Shown here: positions 1 through 8,478 of the stretch, one piece after another
Layout: every line of letters begins with the position of its first letter
Position numbering within the stretch: position 1 is the first letter of the stretch
Assembly (NCBI RefSeq): GCF_002564045.1
Contig: NZ_PDJK01000002.1
Span: 1,860,001-1,924,000, forward strand
DNA from: Amycolatopsis sulphurea
Lineage (GTDB): Bacteria > Actinomycetota > Actinomycetes > Mycobacteriales > Pseudonocardiaceae
Reading direction: 5' to 3'
DNA: 64,000 nucleotides
Program-made: the position numbers and the translations under genes
The notes under the pieces: generated by a model
Databases searched by the model: none
Seen by the model: the letters and a program-made list of their open reading frames with translations, nothing else
Told to the model about the DNA's origin: nothing

Positions 1-78
1 CGCCCGGCGCTGGTGGCCTGGTTCCGGCAGAACTATCCGCACGGCCTGCCCGCCGGCGCGGCCCACGATTTCGCCTGA
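1..78 (+). CDS. C-terminal end of an unidentified protein (partial)
   Basis: Only the last 25 codons lie in the window, read in the first frame and ending at TGA 76-78. The tail ends in AAHDFA. It is too short to assign a family. A nested palindromic repeat starts 5 bases after the stop and could terminate transcription of this gene. The coding call rests on the open frame from the window edge and on GC-rich third codon positions. Confidence 0.5.
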   Translation, partial: RPALVAWFRQNYPHGLPAGAAHDFA

Positions 79-83
79 ACCAG

Positions 84-139
84 GGCTGTGAAGGGGCCCT
101 TCACGGACTCAGAGTCCGTGAAGGGGCCCCTTCACAGCC
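84..139. repeat. Nested palindromic repeat, simple form
   Basis: Two copies of the near-palindromic core GTGAAGGGGCCCTTCAC flank a small inner palindrome, GGACTCAGAGTCC. The whole 56 bp is itself nearly palindromic, running from GGCTGTGAAG to CTTCACAGCC. It lies just after a stop codon and before the next gene on the same strand. It is one member of the family that recurs near 12.3, 16.2-16.7, 24.1, 29.3, 32.7, 37.7, 49.4, 57.5 and 61.0 kb. The folded RNA could act as a terminator. Confidence 0.9.
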
Positions 140-195
140 GTTCGGGCCGGGGGGTACGGTCGCGCGGAGCCGGGGCGCGTAGTTGAGATGGGTGT

Positions 196-1403
196 GTGCG
201 CGCATTGTTCAGCCGGCCGGGCGCCCGGTCACGAGCGATCGACCTGCTGATTGTCGTGGTGCTCGGGGTGGGTTCGGTGCCGAGCATCGTGGCGTCGGGC
301 CGGTCGTCGGGTGTGGTGCTGGGAATCACAGTGGCCATCACGGTGGCCCTGCTCGCACCGATCTTCGCGCGGCGCCGGTTTCCCGTGCGGGCAATGCTGT
401 TCGCGCTCGCCGTCTTCGCTGTGCATACGCTGGTGCCGCCGTCGTACGCCGGCTGGCTGCTCGCTGCCGACCTGGCACTGCCGTCCTCATGTACTCGGTG
501 ATGGTCTACGGCGATCGGCGCAGCTGGCTGTGGCTACTCCTGGCGTCGGAGGCGGTGTTCCTGGTCGGGCTGGTCCTCGTCCTCGAGAGTAACTCGATGA
601 CGGCGATCGTGTTCCTGGCCCAGACCGCCACCATGGTGGCCGCGGTGGCGATCGGCGAGGTGACGCGAAACCGGAAGCGGCAGCTGGCCGACGCGCAGGA
701 GCGTGCGATCGAGGCCGAGGAACACCGTGACGCGCTGGCGAGGACCGCGGTCGTCGAAGAACGCGCCCGGATCGCCCGGGAGATGCACGACGTCGTCGCC
801 CACGCGGTCAGCACCATAGTCATGCAGTCCGAAGGCGCACGGCTGCTGGGCGAACGAAATCCCACAGCCGTGGACGAGGCACTGCGCACGATCGGCGTCA
901 CCGGCCGCGAAGCCGTCGCCGAACTACGCCGGATCCTCGGCCTGCTACGCGGAACCGAGAACGGCACGGAACCCCAACCGAGTGCCGGCGCGCTCGGCGA
1001 CCTTGTCGGCAAGGTACGCTCCGCCGGGCTGGAGACCCGTCTCGTGATCGAGGGCGAGCCTGAGGGCGTCCCGCCAGGCGCCGTGCTCACCACACACCGG
1101 ATCGTCCAGGAAGCACTGACCAATGTGGTCAAACACGCCCCGCCCGGCGCCCGGTGCACAGTGACAGTGCGTTACGGGACACCAGGCGACCCACACCGGA
1201 CCGTCGTGGCCGACATCGTCAACGACGGCGGCCACGGACCACACGCTCACCCCGCCGAACAAGCTCGGGCAGGCTACGGCATCCGCGGCATGCGAGAACG
1301 CGCCTCGATGTTCGGCGGCGACGTGACCGCACAACCCCAGCCCGACGGAGGCTTCCAGATCACCGCACAGCTCCCACTCACAACCTCCCCGGAGAACCAA
1401 TGA
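196..1403 (+). pseudogene. Two-component sensor histidine kinase, frameshifted
   Basis: The product would be a NarL-partner (HPK7, DesK/LiaS-like) kinase. The membrane part reads from GTG 196, with hydrophobic segments such as LLIVVVLGVGSVPSIVAS, and stops early at TGA 499-501. The rest is in another frame from about 490: more membrane segments, the phosphoacceptor motif EMHDVVAH, and a HATPase_c domain with EALTNVVKHA and GYGIRGMRER, ending at TGA 1403. The sequence changes frame once, at about 483-492, where ADLAL should continue into AVLMYSV. One missing base explains this. The frame that carries the kinase domain can be opened at TTG 183, but its first 100 codons look like non-protein. 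The response regulator overlaps the 3' end (ATGA). This is either a true mutation or a sequencing error. Confidence 0.8.
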
Positions 1404-2077
1404 CCCCCTACCGCGTCCTCGTCTGCGACGACCAGGAACTCATGCGCGGCGGGCTACGCATGCTCCTCGAAAGCACCGACGACCTGACACTCGCCGGAGA
1501 AGCCGAAAACGGCATCCAAGCCATCGACCTCGCCACCACCACACGACCAGACCTGATCCTCATGGACGTCCGCATGCCCAAACTCGACGGCATCCAAGCC
1601 ACCAAACGCATCTGCGCACACAACCCCGACGTCAAAATCCTCATGCTCACCACCTTCGACCTCGACGAATACGTCCTCGCCGCAACCAGAGCAGGCGCAG
1701 CCGGATTCCTCCTCAAAGACGCAAGCGGAGAAGAAACACTCCACGCGATGCGCGCCGTCCTGCGCGGCGACCGTGTGCTCGCCCCCGCCGTCGTCGACCG
1801 GATGATGCAACGCTACCTCGCCGCCCACCCCACACCCTCCAACGACCACCGCCTCACCCGCCTCACCGACCGCGAACGAGACGTCCTCACACTCGTCGCC
1901 CAAGGACTCAACAACACCGAAATCGCCGAACAACTCTTCATCGGCATCACCACAGTGAAAACCCACCTCGGCCGGATCCTCAACAAACTGGAAGTACGCG
2001 ACCGGCTCCACGCCGTCGTATTCGCCTACGAACACGGCCTCATCACACCATCGAACCGCAGCGAACCCCACCACTGA
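1400..2077 (+). CDS. NarL/LuxR-type response regulator
   Basis: This 225-aa protein has a receiver domain (residues 4-120, acidic pair D10/D11, phosphoacceptor D56 in LILMDVRMP, conserved Thr in TTFD and Lys in LLKDA) and a C-terminal LuxR-type helix-turn-helix (about 155-215, LTDRERDVLTLVAQG). The ATG at 1400 overlaps the kinase stop as ATGA, so the pair is translationally coupled and this is the cognate output of that kinase. The kinase is frameshifted, so the regulator may be orphaned here. The target is unknown; neighbouring genes give no clear substrate. It ends 7 bp before a convergent gene, with no obvious terminator between them. Confidence 0.92.
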   Translation: MTPYRVLVCDDQELMRGGLRMLLESTDDLTLAGEAENGIQAIDLATTTRPDLILMDVRMPKLDGIQATKRICAHNPDVKILMLTTFDLDEYVLAATRAGAAGFLLKDASGEETLHAMRAVLRGDRVLAPAVVDRMMQRYLAAHPTPSNDHRLTRLTDRERDVLTLVAQGLNNTEIAEQLFIGITTVKTHLGRILNKLEVRDRLHAVVFAYEHGLITPSNRSEPHH

Positions 2078-2084
2078 ACAGCGC

Positions 2085-3476
2085 TCACATGCCGGAACGC
2101 CGATGCAACAGCACAGCCGTGTCATTACGCACAACCACGTCGTAGCTCGTCCTGGTCAGCTCCGCCAGCCGCCTTTCCTGCTCCGGAACCGACAACGGCC
2201 AGCTTCCTTCCGGCCGCGTCACCACGACCCATTCGGACTGCTCCGCACCCGACGGATAAGTCGGATAGAGCAGCACCCGGCACCGGCTCGTCAAATGCGG
2301 GGCCAGCCGTCCGGCGGCCGCAATCGTGGCGCCGTCGGGAACCCGGGCCAGGACTTCCCTCGCAGCAGCTTGCTGCTCGTCGGTCCAGCGCGGCTGATTC
2401 GCATGCAGCAGCACCACCGTCGTCGAACAAAGCGCCGCGACCACCGCACAAATCGGGGCAGCCCGGCGCAACCACGTGCCACGTGCGCGACGGATGCCGT
2501 CCACCGCCGCCAGAAACGCGATCGGGATCAGCACCGCGTCGTAGTAGAGGGCCGGGCTCCAGTAGAAATGAAAACCCGACAACAGCCGCCAGGCGAGGGT
2601 AGGAACGAGCAGCATCGCAAGGGGCGACCGAAGCGCCGCGAACGCCATGGGTGCAAGCAGTACAGCGAGGGTCGCCACCTTGATGGGGAACCCGGCGAAG
2701 GGCGCGAACCCGCCCCACTTGCTCCCGTAAGCGTAAACGCCGCCGTTGATCAAGGGCAGCACCACTTTGATGATCACAGCCGTGGTGAGGACGCCGAACG
2801 CGACCGTCGCCCAGCCAAGCCGCCGCTGCCCCTGAACGACGAGATACAAGCCGAGCACAGCCAGCGTCACCGACAGGTCTTCCTTGACCAGCACCAGCGG
2901 CACCGCATACGCGACCGCCCACCTCCACTCCCGCCGGAGCAGCCGTTCACCCGCGAAGGCCAGCATCGGGACGGCGAAACAGACTTCGTGGAAGTCGTGG
3001 ATCATCGTTTCCAGCAGGCCGGTGGAAAGCACGTAGCCGCAACCGATCGCGACACCCCGCACCGTGCCCAGCACGCGGATCGCATGCCGGGTCACCGGGA
3101 CGACGGACAACGCCAGCAACGCGGCCTGCGCCACCAGCAGCATCGCCGGAGACGGCCAGAGCAGGTAGAACGGTGCGAGCACCGCGAGAATCGGCGAGAA
3201 ATGATCGCCGAGCAGGGGGATGCCAGGGCCTTTGAGATCGGACGTCGGCCAATGTCCGTCCGCGTAGGAGCGGATGGCCTGCTCGAACAGGCCGAGATCC
3301 TGTCCGCCACTCTGGAATGCCGCATGCAGCGAAAGGGACCACACCGCATAAATCACGAAGGCGCAACCGGACAGAATGTAGGGGAGACGAAGCCGGATAC
3401 GGGCCGGTGTGGCGCTGCCCGCCCCCGCAATCGGGCGATCACCCTCTGTTGTTCCCAGTGTACCGACGTGCTCCAT
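2085..3476 (-). CDS. DUF2079 family polytopic membrane protein
   Basis: This 463-aa membrane protein has about ten hydrophobic segments. The early motif GGQDLGLFEQAI, followed by LGDHFSPIL, is characteristic of DUF2079, a GT-C-like family thought to be related to membrane glycosyl- or mannosyltransferases. The acidic residue in the first loop (QDLG) fits that fold. The ATG at 3476 was chosen because GAGGAG sits 8-9 bases upstream and the hydrophobic core starts soon after; the frame is open further upstream but has no protein-like composition. The last 90 residues are soluble. The substrate is not known. It converges on the response regulator gene. Confidence 0.85.
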   Translation of the reverse strand: MEHVGTLGTTEGDRPIAGAGSATPARIRLRLPYILSGCAFVIYAVWSLSLHAAFQSGGQDLGLFEQAIRSYADGHWPTSDLKGPGIPLLGDHFSPILAVLAPFYLLWPSPAMLLVAQAALLALSVVPVTRHAIRVLGTVRGVAIGCGYVLSTGLLETMIHDFHEVCFAVPMLAFAGERLLRREWRWAVAYAVPLVLVKEDLSVTLAVLGLYLVVQGQRRLGWATVAFGVLTTAVIIKVVLPLINGGVYAYGSKWGGFAPFAGFPIKVATLAVLLAPMAFAALRSPLAMLLVPTLAWRLLSGFHFYWSPALYYDAVLIPIAFLAAVDGIRRARGTWLRRAAPICAVVAALCSTTVVLLHANQPRWTDEQQAAAREVLARVPDGATIAAAGRLAPHLTSRCRVLLYPTYPSGAEQSEWVVVTRPEGSWPLSVPEQERRLAELTRTSYDVVVRNDTAVLLHRRSGM

Positions 3477-4069
3477 CAGCCGCTCCTCGCCCGCGGACCC
3501 TTGCCGGTCCACACCGGACGGTGGTGGACTTTTCGGCGCTATACAGGAGAAACTGGCCGCCTCATGGCTGGGCGGCTCGTTCTGGTACATAGCGTGCCGA
3601 ATTGCGGGAGCGGAGGCGTCAGACCGTGAGCCCGATCCGATCATGCCGCGAGAGGACCCGGGTCCTCCCCGGGGAGGACCCGGTCGATGCGCGTCAGTAC
3701 GTGGCGTCGAGGACGTGGTCGACGGCTGCGTGCAGTGTCTCGGTTTCGGCGGCCAGAAGCGGGTCCCCGAAGGCAACGCTCTGGCGATCAAGAGTCCATT
3801 GAGGACTCGACTGGGAGAAGCTGCGTCAGGCGGCAAACGCGCACGAGGTGCCGCCTCGAATCGCCGCTTCACTCGCAGGGTGCTTGGACATGCTGACCGC
3901 ACAACTGCCCGAGCCCGAGGACGCGGTGCGCAAGTAGTACTACCCACCCACTGCTTGAGTAGTTGCACCCGAGTAAGCAGGTAGGTTCACCCGACTGCGC
4001 CCACAGGCGTGTATCGCCTGGTCTCGGTCCCATATCCTGTGACGGAACGATCACGGGGAGGGATCGAGG
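3477..4069. other. Long intergenic region with a probable gene remnant
   Basis: No intact gene is visible. The middle part carries a short stretch that reads like a protein C terminus (see 3803-3937). CTGCTT at 3951 and AAGCAG at 3975 form a weak inverted repeat. Near the end, TATCCT at 4033-4038 is a reasonable -10 element for the gene that starts at 4070. I see nothing else in it. Confidence 0.5.
3803..3937 (+). pseudogene. Possible C-terminal remnant of a lost gene
   Basis: From 3803 the frame reads GLDWEKLRQAANAH and continues through amphipathic helices to EPEDAVRK and TAG at 3937. It reads like a natural protein tail: mixed polar and hydrophobic composition, and charged helices. A TGA at 3800-3802 cuts it off from any upstream start. 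I do not recognise the family. It may be the 3' end of a deleted gene. Confidence 0.25.
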
Positions 4070-4381
4070 ATGGGTTTCACGACCGTGCCGGAGACCCTGC
4101 GCGGGGCGCGCAGCGCTGCTGGCGAGAAGGTGGGCAGCCTGCGCGGCGCTGACTGCGCAGAGCCGGTAGGCCGGGTGGCGGGTGCCGTGCAAGGCGGCAG
4201 TGCGGCGGCAGCCGCCGCGCATTGTCAGGACGCCTTGTCCACTACGTTCACCGAATGGCGCGCCGAGGCACAGCGCCTTACCGATCACCTCGGCGTGGCA
4301 GCCGACCGGTATCAGCAAGGCGACCACGCGGCGGCCGGGGTGTTTCCCTCCGCCGCGCCGACGATGCACGGGCCGCGCTGA
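4070..4381 (+). CDS. Small EspC/WXG100-like type VII-associated protein
   Basis: This 103-aa protein is helical and rich in alanine and glycine, with no signal peptide and no membrane segment. Its size, the central FTEWRAEAQRL with a Trp, and a later aromatic motif (AADRYQQGD) resemble ESX/EspC-like proteins that accompany type VII-secreted effectors in actinomycetes. The ATG 4070 has GGATCGAGG immediately upstream. Its stop codon shares its last base with the start of the hydrolase gene (TGATG), so the two are co-translated. This suggests it is the secretion partner or chaperone of that larger protein. No ESX ATPase or membrane components are present nearby, so secretion would depend on a system elsewhere. 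The family call is an inference from architecture. Confidence 0.65.
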   Translation: MGFTTVPETLRGARSAAGEKVGSLRGADCAEPVGRVAGAVQGGSAAAAAAHCQDALSTTFTEWRAEAQRLTDHLGVAADRYQQGDHAAAGVFPSAAPTMHGPR

Positions 4382-6099
4382 TGGTGTCGCTGGCCGATGT
4401 CCGGGCCTGGAATCCCGGCACGCTGGACGAGATCTGCTCACTCTTGCAGGCCCGGACGCAGGTCCTCGTCCACGACGGGGACGACTACGGGAAGATCCTG
4501 CCGGTCGAGGGCTGGAGTGGGCCGGCCGCCGACAACGCGGCCGGGCAGCACCACGCGTTGATGCGGCAACTGGACACGATCGCCGCCGGGGCCGCCGCGA
4601 TTGGCAAGGCGATCGGGCAGGCGTCCGACGCCATTACCGGTGTCCATCACGCCCTGACCAACGCCGAAGAGCTGGCCCGGAAGTACGGATTCCAGATCAC
4701 CGACGCAGGCGGCATCACCGACACCTACGCGGGCAAAGAAGCACCGCCGGAGATGCATCCCGAGGACCGGGAACGGACGCACGCGCAACTGGTGGACGAG
4801 GTGGCGCAGATCCTGCGCACCGCGAACGACATCGACACCGATCTCGCATCAGTGCTCGACCGCGCGGCGGCCGGTCAGTTCGGCACCGGGAACGAATCCA
4901 CCGTCGCCGCAGCAGCAGCCGACGGGATGAAAGACCCCGGCCTCACGCTGCCCGAACCCCCGCCGAACGCGACACCCTCGCAAAACTCCGCCTGGTGGGC
5001 CACCCTGTCCGAAGCGGGGCGGAACATCCTCCTGCGAGATCATCCCGACTGGCTGGGCAACCGTGACGGCCTGCCCGGCGATGTCCGCTCGAAAGCGAAC
5101 ATCGCCCGCATCCCCAGCGAGCGGACTGACCTTCAACACCAGCTCGACGAGGCAAAGAAACGGCTCGAACTGGTCAAAGACCAGCCCTACCGGCCGCCGA
5201 ACATGCTGCCCGACGCGTTGGCCGACATCCGCAAAATCGAAGCCAAGCTCGCGTCCCTGAAGGCGATCGACACGACTCTCGCGCAAGGCAACCGCCAACT
5301 GCTTACCCTCGACACTACGGGCGAACGGTTGAAAGCAGCGGTCGCTGTGGGCAATGTCGATACCGCCAAACACGTCAGTGTCTTTACTCCAGGGTTCACT
5401 TCCACCATTGACCGCAGCATGCCGGGCTACGACCGGGACATGTACAACCTGCAACAACGCACGCAGGTGCTCTCCGACCAGTACGGCGACGGCGGAAAGG
5501 TGGCCACGGTCACGTGGCTGGGCTATGAGGCACCACAGAACGACGATGTGATAAACGGCAACCAATCAGTGGCATCCGACCATATCGCACAGACTGGCGC
5601 CAAGAAGCTCGACGGCTTCCTCAACGGGATCGGCGCTTCCCATGAAATGCAGAACCAACCGCTGCACCTGACCGCGCTGGGCCACTCGTACGGCAGCCTC
5701 ACCACAGGCATTGCCCTGCAACAATCCACCCCCGTGAACGACGCGGTGATTTTCGGATCACCGGGCCTCGACGCCCAGCAACGCGGTGACCTCCAGGTGC
5801 CGCAAGGACACCTGTTCTCTGCCGGGGCTGACCAGGACTCAGTTCCGAAACTCGACGTCGCCAACCACTTCGGCGTCTCCCCCTACGACATGCCCGGCAT
5901 CGACCGCCTGAGCACCGGAGACGCAATCGCCGCAGACGGCACGCCGCTGCACGCGACCCACAGCCACGGTCAGTACCTCGATGACGGCTCGACGTCGCAG
6001 TACAACATGGCGGCGGTCGCTGCGGGGCGGCCAGACCTGCGCGTCAACTACGTCGCGCCCCCACCGCCGCCCCCGCCGCAACAGCCCACACACCGATGA
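4381..6099 (+). CDS. DUF1023-type alpha/beta hydrolase with helical N-terminal domain
   Basis: The 572-aa protein has a helical N-terminal half with a WSGPAADNAAG motif (residues about 45-56), like the WXG-type region of type VII effectors. The C-terminal alpha/beta hydrolase domain (about 320-560) belongs to the DUF1023 (PF06259) type. The nucleophile elbow is GHSYGS, with S436, and a His in THSHGQYL near the end could complete the triad. The tail is proline-rich. The frame is open upstream to 4222, but the ATG 4381 overlaps the preceding stop and gives a sensible N terminus. Homologues of this fold are common in type VII loci as suspected lipases or esterases; the substrate is unknown. It is co-transcribed with a small EspC-like gene and a lipoprotein gene. 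Confidence 0.85.
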   Translation: MVSLADVRAWNPGTLDEICSLLQARTQVLVHDGDDYGKILPVEGWSGPAADNAAGQHHALMRQLDTIAAGAAAIGKAIGQASDAITGVHHALTNAEELARKYGFQITDAGGITDTYAGKEAPPEMHPEDRERTHAQLVDEVAQILRTANDIDTDLASVLDRAAAGQFGTGNESTVAAAAADGMKDPGLTLPEPPPNATPSQNSAWWATLSEAGRNILLRDHPDWLGNRDGLPGDVRSKANIARIPSERTDLQHQLDEAKKRLELVKDQPYRPPNMLPDALADIRKIEAKLASLKAIDTTLAQGNRQLLTLDTTGERLKAAVAVGNVDTAKHVSVFTPGFTSTIDRSMPGYDRDMYNLQQRTQVLSDQYGDGGKVATVTWLGYEAPQNDDVINGNQSVASDHIAQTGAKKLDGFLNGIGASHEMQNQPLHLTALGHSYGSLTTGIALQQSTPVNDAVIFGSPGLDAQQRGDLQVPQGHLFSAGADQDSVPKLDVANHFGVSPYDMPGIDRLSTGDAIAADGTPLHATHSHGQYLDDGSTSQYNMAAVAAGRPDLRVNYVAPPPPPPPQQPTHR

Positions 6100-6118
6100 C
6101 AGAGGCCCAGCCGACCAC

Positions 6119-6718
6119 ATGAAATACAACCTCGTCCAAACCCTGTCCGGCGCCGCCCTCGTTCTCATCCTCGCCGGTTGCAACGGCCAGGATGCGCAGG
6201 AGAATCCCATGAACAACAACGACAAAGCTGCAGCCGAGCAGTTCAAACAGCTCATGCGGCGCCCGGACATCGGCGAGGCCGCCGCTCGCTACGACGAGAT
6301 GTACCGCAAGATCCGCGAAAAGCTGACCAATGCCGTTCCAACACTTCATTGGGAACAGACGAATCCTCCTGGCCGGGCGGCGTGCAGCACCGAATTCGGC
6401 GCAATCGATGCTGCGGGCCGATCCGACGCCCAGGAACGAGGGCTTGGCAACTGGACAGCCCACGGAAATCTGCCAGACGCCCGGTGGAACGAAGCTGTGT
6501 CTATCGTGGGCGGCGTAGCCCGCAGTTATGGTTTCGGCTCCGGGCCAACTGTGGTGAAGAACAACCCGTCCGACCATTATGTGACGTTCCATGATTCATA
6601 TGGTGGAGAACTCGTCTTCGGCACGGCCGTAAACACTACACTTCTGGTTCGTACAGGGTGCCATCTGACCACCGAAGCCAAAAAGCGCGGCAGCCTCGCG
6701 CCCACTCCTTCGTATTGA
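6119..6718 (+). CDS. LppA-like lipoprotein
   Basis: This 199-aa protein has a lipoprotein signal peptide with lipobox LAGC near residue 20, so it should be anchored on the outer face of the membrane. The rest is soluble. It carries WEQTNPPGRAACSTEFGAI-like features and a later HYVTFHDSYGGELVF block that resemble the mycobacterial LppA/LpqN-like group. It starts 19 bp after the hydrolase stop, so the three genes from 4070 probably form one operon. A membrane-anchored lipoprotein following a secreted hydrolase could act as an immunity protein, but this is inference. The ATG at 6119 was chosen because it begins a clean signal peptide. Confidence 0.75.
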   Translation: MKYNLVQTLSGAALVLILAGCNGQDAQENPMNNNDKAAAEQFKQLMRRPDIGEAAARYDEMYRKIREKLTNAVPTLHWEQTNPPGRAACSTEFGAIDAAGRSDAQERGLGNWTAHGNLPDARWNEAVSIVGGVARSYGFGSGPTVVKNNPSDHYVTFHDSYGGELVFGTAVNTTLLVRTGCHLTTEAKKRGSLAPTPSY

Positions 6719-6730
6719 GCTGTCCATAGT

Positions 6731-7017
6731 GTGCACACTAAGAAATCGACAGTTGTCGCGGAGCACCTGCACTACGGCCCTGCCGCCCGGGCGCCTCGGC
6801 ATCGCCCAGCCCCGCTGTCCCGGGCAATCCAGCAGCTTGAACGGCGTCTCGGCGTCGCGCTGGTGGAGCGCAACCGCAGCGGTGTCTCATTGACCGGCGC
6901 CGGGGAGATCCTGCAGGAGGGCAGCGCGGCACTCGACACGGCCACAGCGGCCGTCCGCCGAACCCGTCGGGCCGGGAGCTCCGACGGTCCGGGCGAGCGC
7001 TTGGTGCTGGCGGTGAA
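6731..7017 (+). pseudogene. LysR-family regulator, N-terminal fragment, decayed
   Basis: The readable part LSRAIQQLERRLGVALVERN, followed by LTGAGE, is the helix-turn-helix and linker of a LysR-type regulator. The block before it is scrambled: HYGPAARAPRHRPAP stands where these proteins have HYGRAAERLGIAQP, and the correct residues are partly readable in the next frame, so there are two compensating indels. The reading frame ends as a regulator at about LVLAVKA (7017). It then runs straight into part of an unrelated enzyme. The effector domain is absent, so it cannot be a working regulator. Confidence 0.8.
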
Positions 7018-7440
7018 GGCCGCGGCTACACCTATCTCGGGCACGAGAGCACAGTGGACGCGAACGGCTGGGAGACCGTCGGCGATCTCGGCCGGTTCGA
7101 CCCCGACGGGTACCTTTTCCTGGCCGACCGCCGCAACGACCTGATCATCCCCGGCGGCGCCAACATCTACCCGACCGAGGTCGAACTCGCGCTGACGGCG
7201 CATCCCGCGGTCACCGAGGCAGTCGTCATCGGTCTCCCGGACCTCGGCCAGCGGACGCATGTGTTGGTACAGCTCGATTCCCCGGCCGGCATCGATGCCG
7301 AGACACTGGACCGGTTCGCCCGGGAACGGATCGTGCGGTACAAGTGCCCGCGCTCCTACGAGTTCGTCGACGGCCCGCTGCGCGACGACGCCGGAAAGGT
7401 ACGCCGTAGCAAGCTGATCGCCGAACGACAGCGAGGGTGA
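7018..7440 (+). pseudogene. Acyl-CoA ligase (AMP-binding), C-terminal fragment
   Basis: In a different frame from the LysR fragment, the sequence reads GYTYLGHES, GWETVGDLGRFDPDGYLF, then LADRRNDLIIPGGANIYP and an AMP-binding C-terminal domain that ends at TGA 7440. This is the last 140 residues of an acyl-CoA or fatty-acyl-AMP ligase: the A8 hinge (DRRNDLI) and the C-terminal lysine region (GKVRRSK) are present. The large N-terminal ATP-binding domain is missing. It joins a truncated LysR gene at about 7017, so a deletion removed the end of one gene and the start of the other. GTG 7054 could open the frame, but the product would lack catalytic capacity. Confidence 0.82.
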
Positions 7441-7484
7441 GTCACGTGCCGGGTAGCAGGAGCGCCGCGAACGTCCACGCGACG

Positions 7485-8246
7485 TCAGTCCGCAGGCCAT
7501 TCGTACGAAAGTTCGTACCGATCCGCGGCAAGGACCATGTCGTTCATCTCCAGCGGTGTGCCGTCTTCGCCGTAAGCGACGCGGGTCACCGTCATCACCG
7601 GAACGCCGTCCGCGAGTTGCAGCAGTGACGCCTCGTCCGGCGTAGGCATCCGAGCACCGACGTGCTCGATGAACGAACCGAGAGTGTGGCCTGCTTCTTC
7701 GCGCCGCGCGTATGCGCCGCCCTTGCCAGTGTCGACCTGTTCGATGGCGGTGTCGCGCGTCAGCTCACGAGGGAGGCGCGACACCGCAATTTGAACCACC
7801 AGCCCATCGGCACGCATCACCCGGTCCCTCACGGTCAATTCCGCGCCCTCGCTGACAGCGAGGTGTGTGGCGGTACGGCTGTCGGCTTCCTCGAACCGGA
7901 TCTTCACCGAGGTTGACGGCGTGAATCCGCGAGCGGCAGCGTCTGCGAGGAAGGCCCCTCGGTTGCGTCCGCGCGCCTCCCTCGACAAGCGCGAACGCGC
8001 AATGCGCTGGATGCTCGCAGGTGGCCGCACGAACACACCACGGCCATGCTCGGATGTCACAAGCCCTTCGGCGCGAAGCATGTCGACTGCTTCGCGGATC
8101 GTCGGCCGGGAAACCCCGTAGGTCTCGACCATCTCACGTTCGCTCGGCAGCTGGTCGCCGGGCGCGTATTGGCCGGCCGCGATCTTCTCGCGGAGGTCGG
8201 TCGCAACCTGGCGGAAAGCGGGAACGCCGCTCTTGCGGTTAACCAT
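7485..8246 (-). CDS. GntR-family repressor, HutC/KorSA-like
   Basis: This 253-aa regulator has an N-terminal winged helix (residues about 8-75, with LPSEREMVETYGVSRPTIRE) and a C-terminal UTRA ligand-binding domain (about 95-245). It resembles the HutC subgroup and especially the KorSA/TraR-type repressors of actinomycete integrative elements. The ATG at 8246 is preceded by a perfect 8-bp inverted repeat at 8261-8284, a good candidate operator for autoregulation. It is divergent from an XRE regulator gene. No conjugation or integrase genes remain nearby, so it could be a relic of an element or a normal metabolic repressor. Confidence 0.88.
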   Translation of the reverse strand: MVNRKSGVPAFRQVATDLREKIAAGQYAPGDQLPSEREMVETYGVSRPTIREAVDMLRAEGLVTSEHGRGVFVRPPASIQRIARSRLSREARGRNRGAFLADAAARGFTPSTSVKIRFEEADSRTATHLAVSEGAELTVRDRVMRADGLVVQIAVSRLPRELTRDTAIEQVDTGKGGAYARREEAGHTLGSFIEHVGARMPTPDEASLLQLADGVPVMTVTRVAYGEDGTPLEMNDMVLAADRYELSYEWPAD

Positions 8247-8260
8247 GCTCACAGCCTCGC

Positions 8261-8284
8261 ACTGGTCAGGTTGTCTTGACCAGT
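8261..8284. promoter_or_regulatory. Candidate GntR operator
   Basis: ACTGGTCA and TGACCAGT form a perfect inverted repeat with an 8-bp spacer. It lies 15 bp upstream of the GntR start codon and inside the promoter region shared with the divergent XRE gene. HutC-type repressors bind similar TGGTC-N-GACCA sites, so autoregulation is likely. Binding is inferred. Confidence 0.6.
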
Positions 8285-8400
8285 TACCGCTCGGCTCGGG
8301 CACCCTGGCCATCTGGAATCCCGGCCAAGGGATTGTGAATCCTGATTGACCGCCCGTGGCAAACCGTCGACCGGGAAGGACGCAGGTACACTGCAGCGGT

Positions 8401-8454
8401 ACCTCTTCGCGGAGGAAGTGGCCCCGGGTAGCTCCCGGGGCCACGCGAAGAGGT
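8401..8454 (+). promoter_or_regulatory. Long interrupted hairpin in the XRE gene leader
   Basis: A 10-bp outer stem (ACCTCTTCGC with GCGAAGAGGT) encloses an 11-bp inner stem (GTGGCCCCGGG with CCCGGGGCCAC, loop TAGCT). The only unpaired part is the 7-nt 5' bulge GGAGGAA at 8411-8417, which looks like a ribosome-binding sequence. The hairpin ends 24 bp before the ATG at 8479. It could be a 5' UTR control structure or a terminator-like attenuator. No U-tract follows it. Confidence 0.6.
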
Positions 8455-8478
8455 CGACTCCGCGAATGAGGTGCCCGC

